The translations under genes were made by a program, and so were the position numbers. A stretch of 58,671 bases of DNA, taken from positions 1-58,671 of the forward strand of contig JAFBIR010000018.1 of the NCBI GenBank assembly GCA_021531385.1, given 5' to 3'. The stretch's first letter is position 1. Every line of letters begins with the position of its first letter. Below the pieces are notes generated by a model. The model was not told where the DNA came from. It ran no database searches and was given only the letters and a program-made list of their open reading frames with translations. Shown here in pieces: positions 17,637 through 24,509 of this stretch. This stretch comes from Parabacteroides distasonis (GTDB lineage Bacteria; Bacteroidota; Bacteroidia; Bacteroidales; Tannerellaceae).

Positions 17637-18449
17637 ATGAAAAAGTTCTATCTCTTTTTTGCCGCTTTCTTCTTGAGCCTCATCGCAGGAGTCGCTCAAG
17701 AGGCCGACACGATCCATGTCGTGATCGAGACCAATGTGGGTACTATGAAAGCCATTCTTTATAATGATGTGCCTAATCATGTGCGCACATTTGTCAATCG
17801 GGCCCGTCAGGGAGAGTATAACGGCACCCTTTTTACCCGTGTGATTCCGGAGTTTATGATTCAAGGCGGCGCTCCCGATTCCAAGACGGCACCCGCTGGT
17901 GCGCGTTGTGGCTTCGGGGATCCTTCAGCGGAAATCCTTCCGGAGATCAACGAGAAGTATTTTCATAAGCGGGGTGCGCTGGCTGCTCCACGTCAGCCGG
18001 ACGACATCAATCCGCAGAAGAAATCCGATATGTCGCAGTTCTTCATCGTGCAAGGCAAGGTGTATCGCAACGGCGAGTTAGACACCTTGGAGCGCACCGC
18101 CAATTATAACGCTCGCCAAAAGGCGCTCAAGGAGTTTTACGTGCCCGTTCGTGCGGAGCTGAACATGATGAAAATGAGTAATAAGCGGGAATACAGCAAG
18201 CGGATGCGAGCCATCAATGCCAAGATCGACTCCGTGATTCGTGCCACTCCCGGCCATTTACTCTTCACGGAGGAGCAACGCAAGGTCTATACCACGATTG
18301 GCGGCTGCCATCACTTAGACGGTGTTTATACGATCTATGGCGAGGTGACGGAGGGTTTGGAGCTGATTGACCAAATCGCTACGCAACCCAAGGATCAATA
18401 CGATCGCCCCAAGAAAGACATTCGCATCAAGAAGATCAGTATCTTGTAG
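17637..18449 (+). CDS. Exported cyclophilin-type peptidyl-prolyl isomerase
   Basis: A 270-residue protein with a signal peptide (MKKFYLFFAAFFLSLIAGVAQ, cleavage near residue 20-21) and no lipobox, so periplasmic. The cyclophilin domain starts VVIETNVGTMKAILYND and shows NGTLFTRVIPEFMIQGG (catalytic Arg and FMIQGG) and DMSQFFIVQGKVY. A Lys/Arg-rich insert of about 60 residues (about 150-205) splits the cyclophilin fold before GGCHHLDGVYTIYGEVTEGLELID, a common feature of Bacteroidales members. Role: folding of exported proteins. Confidence 0.93.
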   Translation: MKKFYLFFAAFFLSLIAGVAQEADTIHVVIETNVGTMKAILYNDVPNHVRTFVNRARQGEYNGTLFTRVIPEFMIQGGAPDSKTAPAGARCGFGDPSAEILPEINEKYFHKRGALAAPRQPDDINPQKKSDMSQFFIVQGKVYRNGELDTLERTANYNARQKALKEFYVPVRAELNMMKMSNKREYSKRMRAINAKIDSVIRATPGHLLFTEEQRKVYTTIGGCHHLDGVYTIYGEVTEGLELIDQIATQPKDQYDRPKKDIRIKKISIL

Positions 18450-18457
18450 CTGATCCG

Positions 18458-19405
18458 TTAGGAGCGGGGCGACTCGTTGCCTTTTCGGAAGAGCTGAGCG
18501 GCCAAACTTCCGGAGAAATTGTGCCAAACCGAGAAGATGGCACCCGGCACGGCGGCCATCGGATAGAGGGCGAAATGCGTGGCTGCCAAGGAGGTTGCTA
18601 AACCAGAGTTTTGCATGCCTACCTCGATGGCGATGGCGGTCGCCTTCCGTCGGTCGATACCCGATAGCCACCCGATGCCGTAACCCAAGGTCAATCCCAG
18701 CAGGTTATGCAAGATGACCACGACAGCTACCAATAAGCTGCACGATAGGATGCTTGCGGCGTTATGCGAGACGATGATGCCAATGATGGCTGAGATCGCC
18801 AACGTGGAGACCATCGGCAGGAGCGGAGTGAGGCGTTGGGAGAGGGTGCGGAAGAAATGGTTGACCGCCAATCCCAATAGGATGGGTAGAATCACCACCT
18901 GCACAATGCTTTGAAACATACCCCATACATCCACATGGATTGACTCACCTGCCAATCCCAACACCAAGGCGGGGGTAACGAGAGGAGCCAATAGCGTGGA
19001 GACACCCGTCATGGCTACGCTCAAGGCGATGTCGCCCTTGGCCAAGTAGCAAATCACGTTGCTGGCCGTTCCTCCCGGGCAACAGCCAACCAGTATCACA
19101 CCTAATGCCAACTCCGCCGGTAGATGCAGCGCTTGGCACAGCAGCCAAGCCGATGCTGGCATGATCAAGAATTGCGCCATCTCTCCGATGAGCATCTCTT
19201 TCGGATGCAATAAGATAGGCTTGAAATCAGTAGGCTTGAGTGTCAGTCCCATGCCAAACATCACTAATCCAAGCATAGGTGTTACGGCTGCCGTCCCAAT
19301 CCAATTGAAAGAGGCGGGTAAAATTAAGGCCATAGCCGACACGGCCACTACCCACCAGGTGATGTGTGCCGCTATCCATGTTGATAGAGTATATAAGGTA
19401 CGCAT
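18458..19405 (-). CDS. Bile acid:sodium symporter (BASS/SBF) family protein
   Basis: A 315-residue membrane protein with about 9-10 hydrophobic segments. Family signatures include MLGLVMFGMGLTL near residue 45, GCCPGGTASNVICYLAKGD (crossover region with sodium-binding residues) around 110-128, and EVGMQNSGLA near 255. Bacterial members carry bile acids, pantoate or other anions; the substrate here cannot be told. Start is the ATG beginning MRTLYTLSTW; the upstream TTG is ignored. Its 3' end is only 8 bp from the end of the cyclophilin gene. Confidence 0.92.
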   Translation of the reverse strand: MRTLYTLSTWIAAHITWWVVAVSAMALILPASFNWIGTAAVTPMLGLVMFGMGLTLKPTDFKPILLHPKEMLIGEMAQFLIMPASAWLLCQALHLPAELALGVILVGCCPGGTASNVICYLAKGDIALSVAMTGVSTLLAPLVTPALVLGLAGESIHVDVWGMFQSIVQVVILPILLGLAVNHFFRTLSQRLTPLLPMVSTLAISAIIGIIVSHNAASILSCSLLVAVVVILHNLLGLTLGYGIGWLSGIDRRKATAIAIEVGMQNSGLATSLAATHFALYPMAAVPGAIFSVWHNFSGSLAAQLFRKGNESPRS

Positions 19406-19441
19406 AACGGGGTGCAAAAGTAACGGTTTTCGCAGAATTTT

Positions 19442-19562
19442 CGTTGCCCGTCATTTTGAAAAACAACGGGCAACCGCTGGAAAAAGTACGAGCGACGTTT
19501 CCGAAAACAACGGGCAACATTTTTCGAAATGTTGGGCAATGTTTTTTGAAACAATGGGCAAC
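19442..19562. repeat. Degenerate 22-bp tandem array, core GGGCAAC (second array)
   Basis: GGGCAAC-like cores start at 19468, 19490 (degenerate), 19512, 19534 and 19556, exactly 22 bp apart, each followed by T/A-rich stretches such as TTTTTCGAAA. An inverted GTTGCCCGT at 19443-19451 opens the array. Same core and period as 403-541, but here the array lies between two divergent genes. Confidence 0.8.
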
Positions 19563-19615
19563 GTCTCAATTCGACGCCAAAACGAGTATTCAGTTTGTTC
19601 ACAGCCAAAAGTTTC

Positions 19616-19643
19616 TTTGAATAGAAACTTATCCGTATTTTTG
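19616..19643 (+). promoter_or_regulatory. Promoter candidate of the broken toxin/antitoxin unit
   Basis: TTTG at 19616-19619, 16 nt (short), TATTTTTG at 19636-19643, 18 bp before the toxin remnant ATG. The intact antitoxin gene would be read from it. Confidence 0.45.
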
Positions 19644-19661
19644 CAGCAGAAAACATGCAAC

Positions 19662-19831
19662 ATGGGTGAATACAACATAAAGGTCGTATTATTGGATGAA
19701 GCCTTAGCATTCGTCCGCTCCTTGCCAATATCATTGCCACTCATGGCATTGTGAAGAAAAGCCAAAAGACTCCTCTAAAGGAGATTGCAAAAGCGGAAAA
19801 GATTAGAGAAGAATATTTTAAAAACAAGTGA
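19662..19831 (+). pseudogene. HigB/RelE-type toxin gene with an internal deletion
   Basis: The first 22 codons read MGEYNIKVVLLDEALAFVRS, the start of a HigB-like toxin of Bacteroidales. The frame then runs out after about 30 codons. In another frame, from about 19720, IIATHGIVKKSQKTPLKEIAKAEKIREEYFKNK continues to a TGA at 19829-19831, which is the C-terminus of the same family. Roughly the middle half of a 110-residue toxin is missing and the ends are out of frame. The antitoxin gene follows at once. The toxin is therefore inactive unless the assembly is wrong. Confidence 0.75.
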
Positions 19832-19833
19832 AT

Positions 19834-20166
19834 ATGGCAAAAATGAATATGACATCACTCGATGTGTTGACCGATGAGGTGTTCGGTAAAATAGGCACAC
19901 CCAAGCGTAATGCAATGGAGAAACAACTCAAAGAGGAGGTGAATGCCTATTTTGTAGGTGAGGCAATCCGGAAGATGCGTCAGGCACAAAACCTTACCCA
20001 GGAAGAACTGGGCGAGCGTGTGGGAGTGCAGAAAGCTCAAATATCAAGATTAGAGAAAGGAAAGAGCGTCATCACCCTGCCGACGATGAGTCGCATATTT
20101 CAAGCTCTCGGTGTTGCTACTGCTACGCTTGACTTAGGCATTGGTGGCAAGGTGGCATTATGGTAA
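19834..20166 (+). CDS. XRE-family antitoxin (HigA-like), now without its toxin
   Basis: A 110-residue protein with a helix-turn-helix at about residues 47-100 (RKMRQAQNLTQEELGERVGVQKAQISRLEKG). The N-terminal part (TDEVFGKIGTPKRNAMEKQLKEE) is typical of the HigA partner of this toxin family. Start ATG is 2 bp after the toxin remnant stop. It probably still binds its own promoter. Kept intact although its toxin is broken. Confidence 0.85.
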   Translation: MAKMNMTSLDVLTDEVFGKIGTPKRNAMEKQLKEEVNAYFVGEAIRKMRQAQNLTQEELGERVGVQKAQISRLEKGKSVITLPTMSRIFQALGVATATLDLGIGGKVALW

Positions 20167-20171
20167 ACCAT

Positions 20172-20210
20172 AAAAAAAGCGGCTGGTTGGGCTTTTGCCC
20201 AGCAACCGCT
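20172..20210 (-). terminator. Terminator of the micro-ORF unit
   Basis: Reading the minus strand, AGCGGTTGCTGGGC (20210-20197) pairs with GCCCAACCAGCCGCT (one bulge) around an AAAA loop, and is followed by a run of seven T (20178-20172). It lies 23 bp after the stop of the 31-residue ORF. Confidence 0.75.
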
Positions 20211-20232
20211 GTCATCTGAGAGGGGTGAAACC

Positions 20233-20328
20233 TTAGTGGTTGTAACCCCATTTCATCAACTCTGCTTGTCCGATAGCGGCCAATGAACGCAGGCAGCTAT
20301 CCATGAAGCGTCTCCAAATCTTTTTCAT
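20233..20328 (-). CDS. 31-residue cationic micro-protein
   Basis: Too short for usual gene finders. It begins MKKIWRRFMDSCLRSLAAI and ends KWGYNH. It has a strong Shine-Dalgarno site (AGGAG at 20341-20337, 8 nt from the ATG), rare in this phylum, and a rho-independent terminator 23 bp after its stop. The first half would be an amphipathic helix with five basic residues. It shares the start pattern K-hydrophobic-aromatic-basic-Arg-aromatic-hydrophobic-Asp with the other micro-ORF at 20501-20581. Function unknown. Confidence 0.65.
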   Translation of the reverse strand: MKKIWRRFMDSCLRSLAAIGQAELMKWGYNH

Positions 20329-20500
20329 TGTAACATCTCCTTTTGTTATGTAAACCTAAACAGTCTTTCTGAGGTGAAGGGGACTTGAAAATTGAAAACC
20401 TAAACCTAAAATACCAAGTAATTACCTATAAAAAACCGTCGTCCCTTTTTCCCTCACTTGCCTTTTCCTAAACCTACTCTATCTTGGGCTTGCGCCGTGT

Positions 20501-20581
20501 TTACCACACGCGGTAAACCCAGATTGTCCAGGGTTGAAACCCCAAGAAATCAATGTAACGCTTAAACAATCCTTTTACCAT
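20501..20581 (-). CDS. 26-residue micro-protein related to the next ORF
   Basis: Begins MVKGLFKRYIDFLGFQPW and ends WVYRVW. A -7 box (20618-20611) lies about 30 bp upstream. Basic and very aromatic, with four Trp/Tyr in the last 9 residues, it would sit at a membrane surface. Its first 11 residues match those of the 31-residue ORF in pattern (KxLFKRYID against KIWRRFMD). A hairpin, GTTTACC/GGTAAAC (20499-20518), spans its stop codon. The 172 nt between the two ORFs are non-coding. Coding status rests on the pairing and the signals. Confidence 0.5.
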   Translation of the reverse strand: MVKGLFKRYIDFLGFQPWTIWVYRVW

Positions 20582-20610
20582 AGTTCGTTTTATCTTTATG
20601 TTTCACGGCG

Positions 20611-20637
20611 CAAATGTAAGGCGATTATCGAATCAAA
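20611..20637 (-). promoter_or_regulatory. Promoter candidate of the micro-ORF unit
   Basis: Minus strand: TTTG (20637-20634), 15 nt, TACATTTG (20618-20611). The -7 box is exact, but the spacing is short. Transcription would start about 20 nt before the 26-residue ORF. Confidence 0.5.
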
Positions 20638-20724
20638 ATATGTTTTACAGCATATTTTTGCGCCGAAATCGCTTTTTCTTGACATTCGGCAAGAAAAGGG
20701 TGAGAGGCGAATAAAGAAAAATAC

Positions 20725-20732
20725 TAATTTTG
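20725..20732 (+). promoter_or_regulatory. -7 box of the thrS operon
   Basis: TAATTTTG, 61 bp before the thrS ATG. No convincing -33 box at the usual distance. The gap 20619-20792 otherwise shows nothing clear; no T-box-like structure was found. Confidence 0.5.
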
Positions 20733-20792
20733 CAGACTGATTTTAACAGAGAAAAGAAGATTGAGTACATATATTATATATAGATATAGATC

Positions 20793-22748
20793 ATGATTAA
20801 GATTACATTTCCGGACAATTCCGTTAGAGAGTATCCGAAGGGTACGACCGCTATGCAGATAGCGGAGAGCATCAGTTCTCGTTTGGCACAGGAAGTGCTG
20901 GCCGCAAGCGTGAATGGCGAGACATGGGATTTGACCCGTCCGATCGAGGAGGATGCGTCGGTGAAGCTATTGAAGTGGGAAGATGAGGAAGGTAAGCATG
21001 CGTTTTGGCATTCCAGTGCGCACTTGATGGCTGAGGCGCTGCAGGAGCTGTATCCGGGCATAAAGTTCGGTATCGGTCCGGCTATTGAGAATGGTTTTTA
21101 CTATGATGTTGATCCGGGTGAGGCCGTGATCAAGGAGAGCGACTTCCCCGCTATCGAGGCGAAGATGCAGGAGTTGGTAGCCAAGAAAGAGGAGATCAAG
21201 CGTCAGAGCATCACGAAGGCGGACGCTTTGAAGATGTTTGGCGACCGTGGAGAAGAATATAAGACTGAGTTGATCAGCGAGTTGGCTGATGGTACGATCA
21301 CTACCTATACGCAGGGTGCGTTCACGGATTTGTGTCGTGGCCCGCACTTGCCCAACACCTCTTATTTGAAGGCGGTGAAGATCTTGAGCGTGGCGGGTGC
21401 TTACTGGCGTGGCGATGAGAAGCGTAAACAGTTAGTGCGTCTCTACGGTATCACCTTCCCGAAGAAGAAGATGCTGGATGAGTACTTGGTGATGTTGGAG
21501 GAGGCGAAGAAGCGCGACCACCGCAAGATCGGCAAGGAGATGGATCTGTTTATGTTCACGGATATGGTGGGCAAGGGTCTGCCGATGTGGTTGCCGAAGG
21601 GTACGGCGTTGCGTCTCCGTTTGCAGGATTTCTTGCGTCGCATCCAGGCGCAGTATGGCTATCAGGAGGTGATGTGTCCGCCGATTGGAAACAAGATGCT
21701 GTATATCACTTCGGGTCACTATGCGAAGTATGGCAAGGATTCTTTCCAGCCGATCCATACGCCGGAGGAGGGCGAGGAGTACTTCTTGAAACCGATGAAC
21801 TGCCCTCACCACTGTATGATCTTCAAGAACTCTCCCCGTTCGTATAAGGATCTGCCTTTGCGCTTGGCTGAGTTCGGTACGGTTTGCCGTTATGAGCAGA
21901 GCGGTGAGTTGCACGGATTGACGCGTGTACGTAGCTTTACGCAGGATGACGCACACCTTTTCTGCCGTCCGGATCAGGTGAAGCAGGAGTTCTTGAACGT
22001 GATGGACATTATCTCTATCGTGTTTAAGACGATGAACTTTGAGAACTTTGAGGCACAGATCTCTTTGCGCGACAAGACGAATCGTGAGAAGTATATCGGT
22101 AGCGACGAGAACTGGGAGAAGGCTGAGCAGGCGATCGTGGAGGCTTGCCAAGAGAAGGGCTTACCGGCGAAGATCGAGTATGGCGAGGCGGCTTTCTATG
22201 GCCCGAAGTTGGACTTCATGGTGAAGGATGCGATCGGTCGTCGTTGGCAGTTGGGTACGATCCAGGTAGATTACAACTTGCCTGAGCGCTTCCAGTTGGA
22301 ATATACCGGTGCGGATAACCAGAAGCACCGTCCGGTGATGATCCACCGTGCGCCGTTCGGCTCTATGGAGCGTTTCGTGGCTGTCTTGATCGAGCATACG
22401 GCAGGTAAGTTCCCGTTGTGGTTGATGCCGGATCAGGTGGCTGTGATGCCGATCAGCGAGAAGTATAACGAGTATGCTTACGAGATCCAGAAGGAATTGG
22501 CCGCACAGGAGATTCGCGCAATCGTGGATGACCGAAACGAGAAGATTGGCCGTAAGATTCGCGATAATGAGTTGAAAAGAATCCCTTATATGCTCATTGT
22601 CGGTGAAAAAGAGGCAGAAAATCGTGAAGTTTCTGTAAGAAAACAGGGCGAAGGTGATAAAGGTTCGATGAAAATTGCTACCTTTGCGGCGCTTTTGAAC
22701 GGAGAAATCGAGGAGATGATGAACCGTTGGCGTACAAACAACGATTAA
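20793..22748 (+). CDS. thrS: Threonyl-tRNA synthetase
   Basis: A 651-residue class II synthetase charging tRNA-Thr. Domains in order: TGS (residues about 1-62), the second N-terminal editing domain with HxxxH ([11 protein letters not shown]) and the C-terminal C-x-x-H pair near CRGPH, catalytic core with motif 2 ([13 protein letters not shown] and later [26 protein letters not shown]) and motif 3 ([11 protein letters not shown]), and an anticodon-binding domain from about 545. First gene of thrS-infC-rpmI-rplT. Confidence 0.98.
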   Translation: MIKITFPDNSVREYPKGTTAMQIAESISSRLAQEVLAASVNGETWDLTRPIEEDASVKLLKWEDEEGKHAFWHSSAHLMAEALQELYPGIKFGIGPAIENGFYYDVDPGEAVIKESDFPAIEAKMQELVAKKEEIKRQSITKADALKMFGDRGEEYKTELISELADGTITTYTQGAFTDLCRGPHLPNTSYLKAVKILSVAGAYWRGDEKRKQLVRLYGITFPKKKMLDEYLVMLEEAKKRDHRKIGKEMDLFMFTDMVGKGLPMWLPKGTALRLRLQDFLRRIQAQYGYQEVMCPPIGNKMLYITSGHYAKYGKDSFQPIHTPEEGEEYFLKPMNCPHHCMIFKNSPRSYKDLPLRLAEFGTVCRYEQSGELHGLTRVRSFTQDDAHLFCRPDQVKQEFLNVMDIISIVFKTMNFENFEAQISLRDKTNREKYIGSDENWEKAEQAIVEACQEKGLPAKIEYGEAAFYGPKLDFMVKDAIGRRWQLGTIQVDYNLPERFQLEYTGADNQKHRPVMIHRAPFGSMERFVAVLIEHTAGKFPLWLMPDQVAVMPISEKYNEYAYEIQKELAAQEIRAIVDDRNEKIGRKIRDNELKRIPYMLIVGEKEAENREVSVRKQGEGDKGSMKIATFAALLNGEIEEMMNRWRTNND

Positions 22749-22782
22749 ATTAATTACGAACGAGGAGAATAGATCTTTTTTA

Positions 22783-23391
22783 ATGAAGAATGACAGTTTA
22801 AAAGAACAGTATAGAATCAATGAGCGCATTCGCGTTCGTGAGGTTCGTTTAGTAGGTGACAATGTCGAGACCGGTGTATATCCTATCGCACAGGCACTGA
22901 AGATTGCCGAGGATCAGGGTATGGATTTGGTGGAGATCTCACCCAATGCTGCCCCCCCCGTTTGTAGAGTAATCGATTACCAGAAGTTCCTGTATCAGCA
23001 GAAGAAACGTCAGAAAGAGCAGAAGGCTAAATCGGTGAAGGTGGTCGTGAAGGAGATCCGTTTCGGACCGCAGACCGATGATCATGACTATAATTTCAAG
23101 CTGAAACATGCGAAGGGCTTCTTGGAGGAGGGGTCGAAGGTGAAAGCCTATGTATTCTTCAAAGGTCGTTCGATCTTGTTCAAAGAGCAGGGTGAGGTTT
23201 TGTTGCTTCGCTTCGCCAATGATTTGGAAGATTATGGAAAGGTAGAGCAGTTGCCTGTTTTGGAGGGAAAGCGCATGATTATCATGCTGACACCGAAGAA
23301 GGGAGCAGGCTCATCTTCCGCTTCTAAAGCGGCAAAGAAACCAGAGACAGCGGTGAAACCCGAACAGAAAGATGAAAAAAAGCCGTCTTAA
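22783..23391 (+). CDS. infC: Translation initiation factor IF-3
   Basis: A 202-residue protein that binds the 30S subunit and checks initiator tRNA. N-domain ([16 protein letters not shown]...[32 protein letters not shown]), a Lys-rich linker, and the C-domain ([40 protein letters not shown]) are complete. A 30-residue Lys/Ser/Pro-rich tail extends beyond the usual end. Starts at ATG, not the AUU of enterobacterial infC. Confidence 0.98.
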   Translation: MKNDSLKEQYRINERIRVREVRLVGDNVETGVYPIAQALKIAEDQGMDLVEISPNAAPPVCRVIDYQKFLYQQKKRQKEQKAKSVKVVVKEIRFGPQTDDHDYNFKLKHAKGFLEEGSKVKAYVFFKGRSILFKEQGEVLLLRFANDLEDYGKVEQLPVLEGKRMIIMLTPKKGAGSSSASKAAKKPETAVKPEQKDEKKPS

Positions 23392-23432
23392 CAAGCGGTG
23401 AAGTTTAATATAATTTAAAAGATTAAGGAAAA

Positions 23433-23630
23433 ATGCCTAAGATGAAGACTAATTCCGGTGCCAAAAAGAGGTTCGCCCTTACCGGAACAGGAAAGATCAA
23501 AAGAAAACACGCTTTTAAGAGTCACATTCTGACGAAGAAGACGAAGAAAGCAAAGAGAAACTTGACGCACACTGGCTTGGTAGCAGGTGTTGACGTAACC
23601 AACGTAAAGAAGCTGCTTTGCTTGAAGTAA
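23433..23630 (+). CDS. rpmI: 50S ribosomal protein L35
   Basis: A 65-residue, highly basic protein, [20 protein letters not shown] onward with the conserved [14 protein letters not shown] segment. It sits 41 bp after infC and 110 bp before rplT. The gap before rplT contains a weak hairpin (ATCTTT/AAAGGAT), but no proven regulatory site. Confidence 0.98.
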   Translation: MPKMKTNSGAKKRFALTGTGKIKRKHAFKSHILTKKTKKAKRNLTHTGLVAGVDVTNVKKLLCLK

Positions 23631-23740
23631 TCTTTCTAAATTAGCGAGTTTTTATAACGATTTTTATTAACCGAATGCATTAGCTATCAAGATCATCTTT
23701 GTAAAAAGGATGGCGCTATCATTCAAAACAGATTAAAATT

Positions 23741-24085
23741 ATGCCGAGATCAGTAAATCATGTTGCTTCAAGAGCAAAAAGAAAACGGATTTTGAAACTT
23801 ACCCGTGGTTATTATGGTGCACGCAAGAATGTGTGGACCGTAGCGAAGAATACCTGGGAGAAGGGTTTGACTTATGCTTTCCGTGATCGTCGTAACAAGA
23901 AACGTAACTTCCGCGCTTTGTGGATCCAGCGTATTAACGCTGCCGCTCGCTTGGAGGGTATGTCTTACTCTCGCCTGATGGGTGCTTTGCACAATGCAGG
24001 TATCGAGATCAACCGTAAGGTGTTGGCTGACTTAGCCGTTAACCACCCGGAGGCATTCAAGGCTATCGTAGCTAAGGTGAAGTAA
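23741..24085 (+). CDS. rplT: 50S ribosomal protein L20
   Basis: A 114-residue ribosomal protein needed for early 50S assembly. The N-terminal basic extension ([37 protein letters not shown]) and the globular part ([34 protein letters not shown]) are intact. It ends the thrS operon and is followed 25 bp later by a strong terminator. Confidence 0.98.
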   Translation: MPRSVNHVASRAKRKRILKLTRGYYGARKNVWTVAKNTWEKGLTYAFRDRRNKKRNFRALWIQRINAAARLEGMSYSRLMGALHNAGIEINRKVLADLAVNHPEAFKAIVAKVK

Positions 24086-24110
24086 CTTAATAGGCTATTA
24101 TAGAGCGAAA

Positions 24111-24146
24111 AAGAGTCTTCTTGCAAAAAGAAGACTCTTTTTTTTT
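24111..24146 (+). terminator. Terminator of the thrS-rplT operon
   Basis: A perfect 12-bp stem AAGAGTCTTCTT (24111-24122) with AAGAAGACTCTT (24128-24139), a 5-nt loop, and a run of nine T. Confidence 0.9.
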
Positions 24147-24153
24147 ACTTTTG

Positions 24154-24185
24154 TTTGGCCATATCAAGGGAATGACTTATTTTTG
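24154..24185 (+). promoter_or_regulatory. Promoter of the RNA downstream of rplT
   Basis: TTTG at 24154-24157, exactly 20 nt, TATTTTTG at 24178-24185. Both boxes are perfect. It comes right after the operon terminator, so it drives a separate transcript. Confidence 0.8.
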
Positions 24186-24191
24186 TGTCGA

Positions 24192-24434
24192 AGATAAAAA
24201 TAGACAAAGAGTTTAGCCGCACTGCTTCGATTGGGAAACTCATCAGTTTATTTTTAATTCCGAGACATCGCTCTTGTCACTAATGGCGGGCCGCGCCCTT
24301 CGGGGTATGCTTCGCACGGCGGATTACAAAGGTGGCAAAGCACTCAAATCCTGTCATCCGGAGTTTTATCACATCTACAGTGCGGCTTTTTTAGCTATAG
24401 AGGAGGAATTTTACCAGAGATTCCTCCTTTTTTT
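24192..24434 (+). ncRNA. Bacteroidales-1 RNA, candidate 6S RNA
   Basis: A transcript of about 243 nt is bounded by a perfect promoter and a terminator (stem AGGAGGAAT 24401-24409 with ATTCCTCCT 24420-24428, then T-run). A long-range perfect 10-bp stem closes the body: AGCCGCACTG (24215-24224) with CAGTGCGGCT (24378-24387), as in 6S-like folds. From memory of the literature, the Bacteroidales-1 motif lies downstream of the L20 gene, begins at a Bacteroidetes promoter and ends at a terminator, and was later proposed to be 6S RNA; all of that fits here. The ORF running through it is ignored. Confidence 0.75.
24401..24434 (+). terminator. Terminator of the candidate 6S RNA
   Basis: AGGAGGAAT and ATTCCTCCT form a 9-bp stem with a 10-nt loop, followed by seven T. 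Confidence 0.85.
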
Positions 24435-24444
24435 GTCTCTCCTC

Positions 24445-24475
24445 CTTGCGCTTCTTAAATTTAATGGTATCTTTA
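24445..24475 (+). promoter_or_regulatory. Promoter candidate of the GH20-GH92 pair
   Basis: CTTG (24445-24448), 19 nt, TATCTTTA (24468-24475): one mismatch in each box, 34 bp before the GH20 ATG. Confidence 0.45.
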
Positions 24476-24509
24476 CCCGAAATTCGTTAAATCTAATAAT
24501 ATTGTACTT

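Noticed and set aside
20619-20792. T-box leader for thrS
   Set aside because: No T-box sequence or antiterminator/terminator pair; not expected in this phylum.
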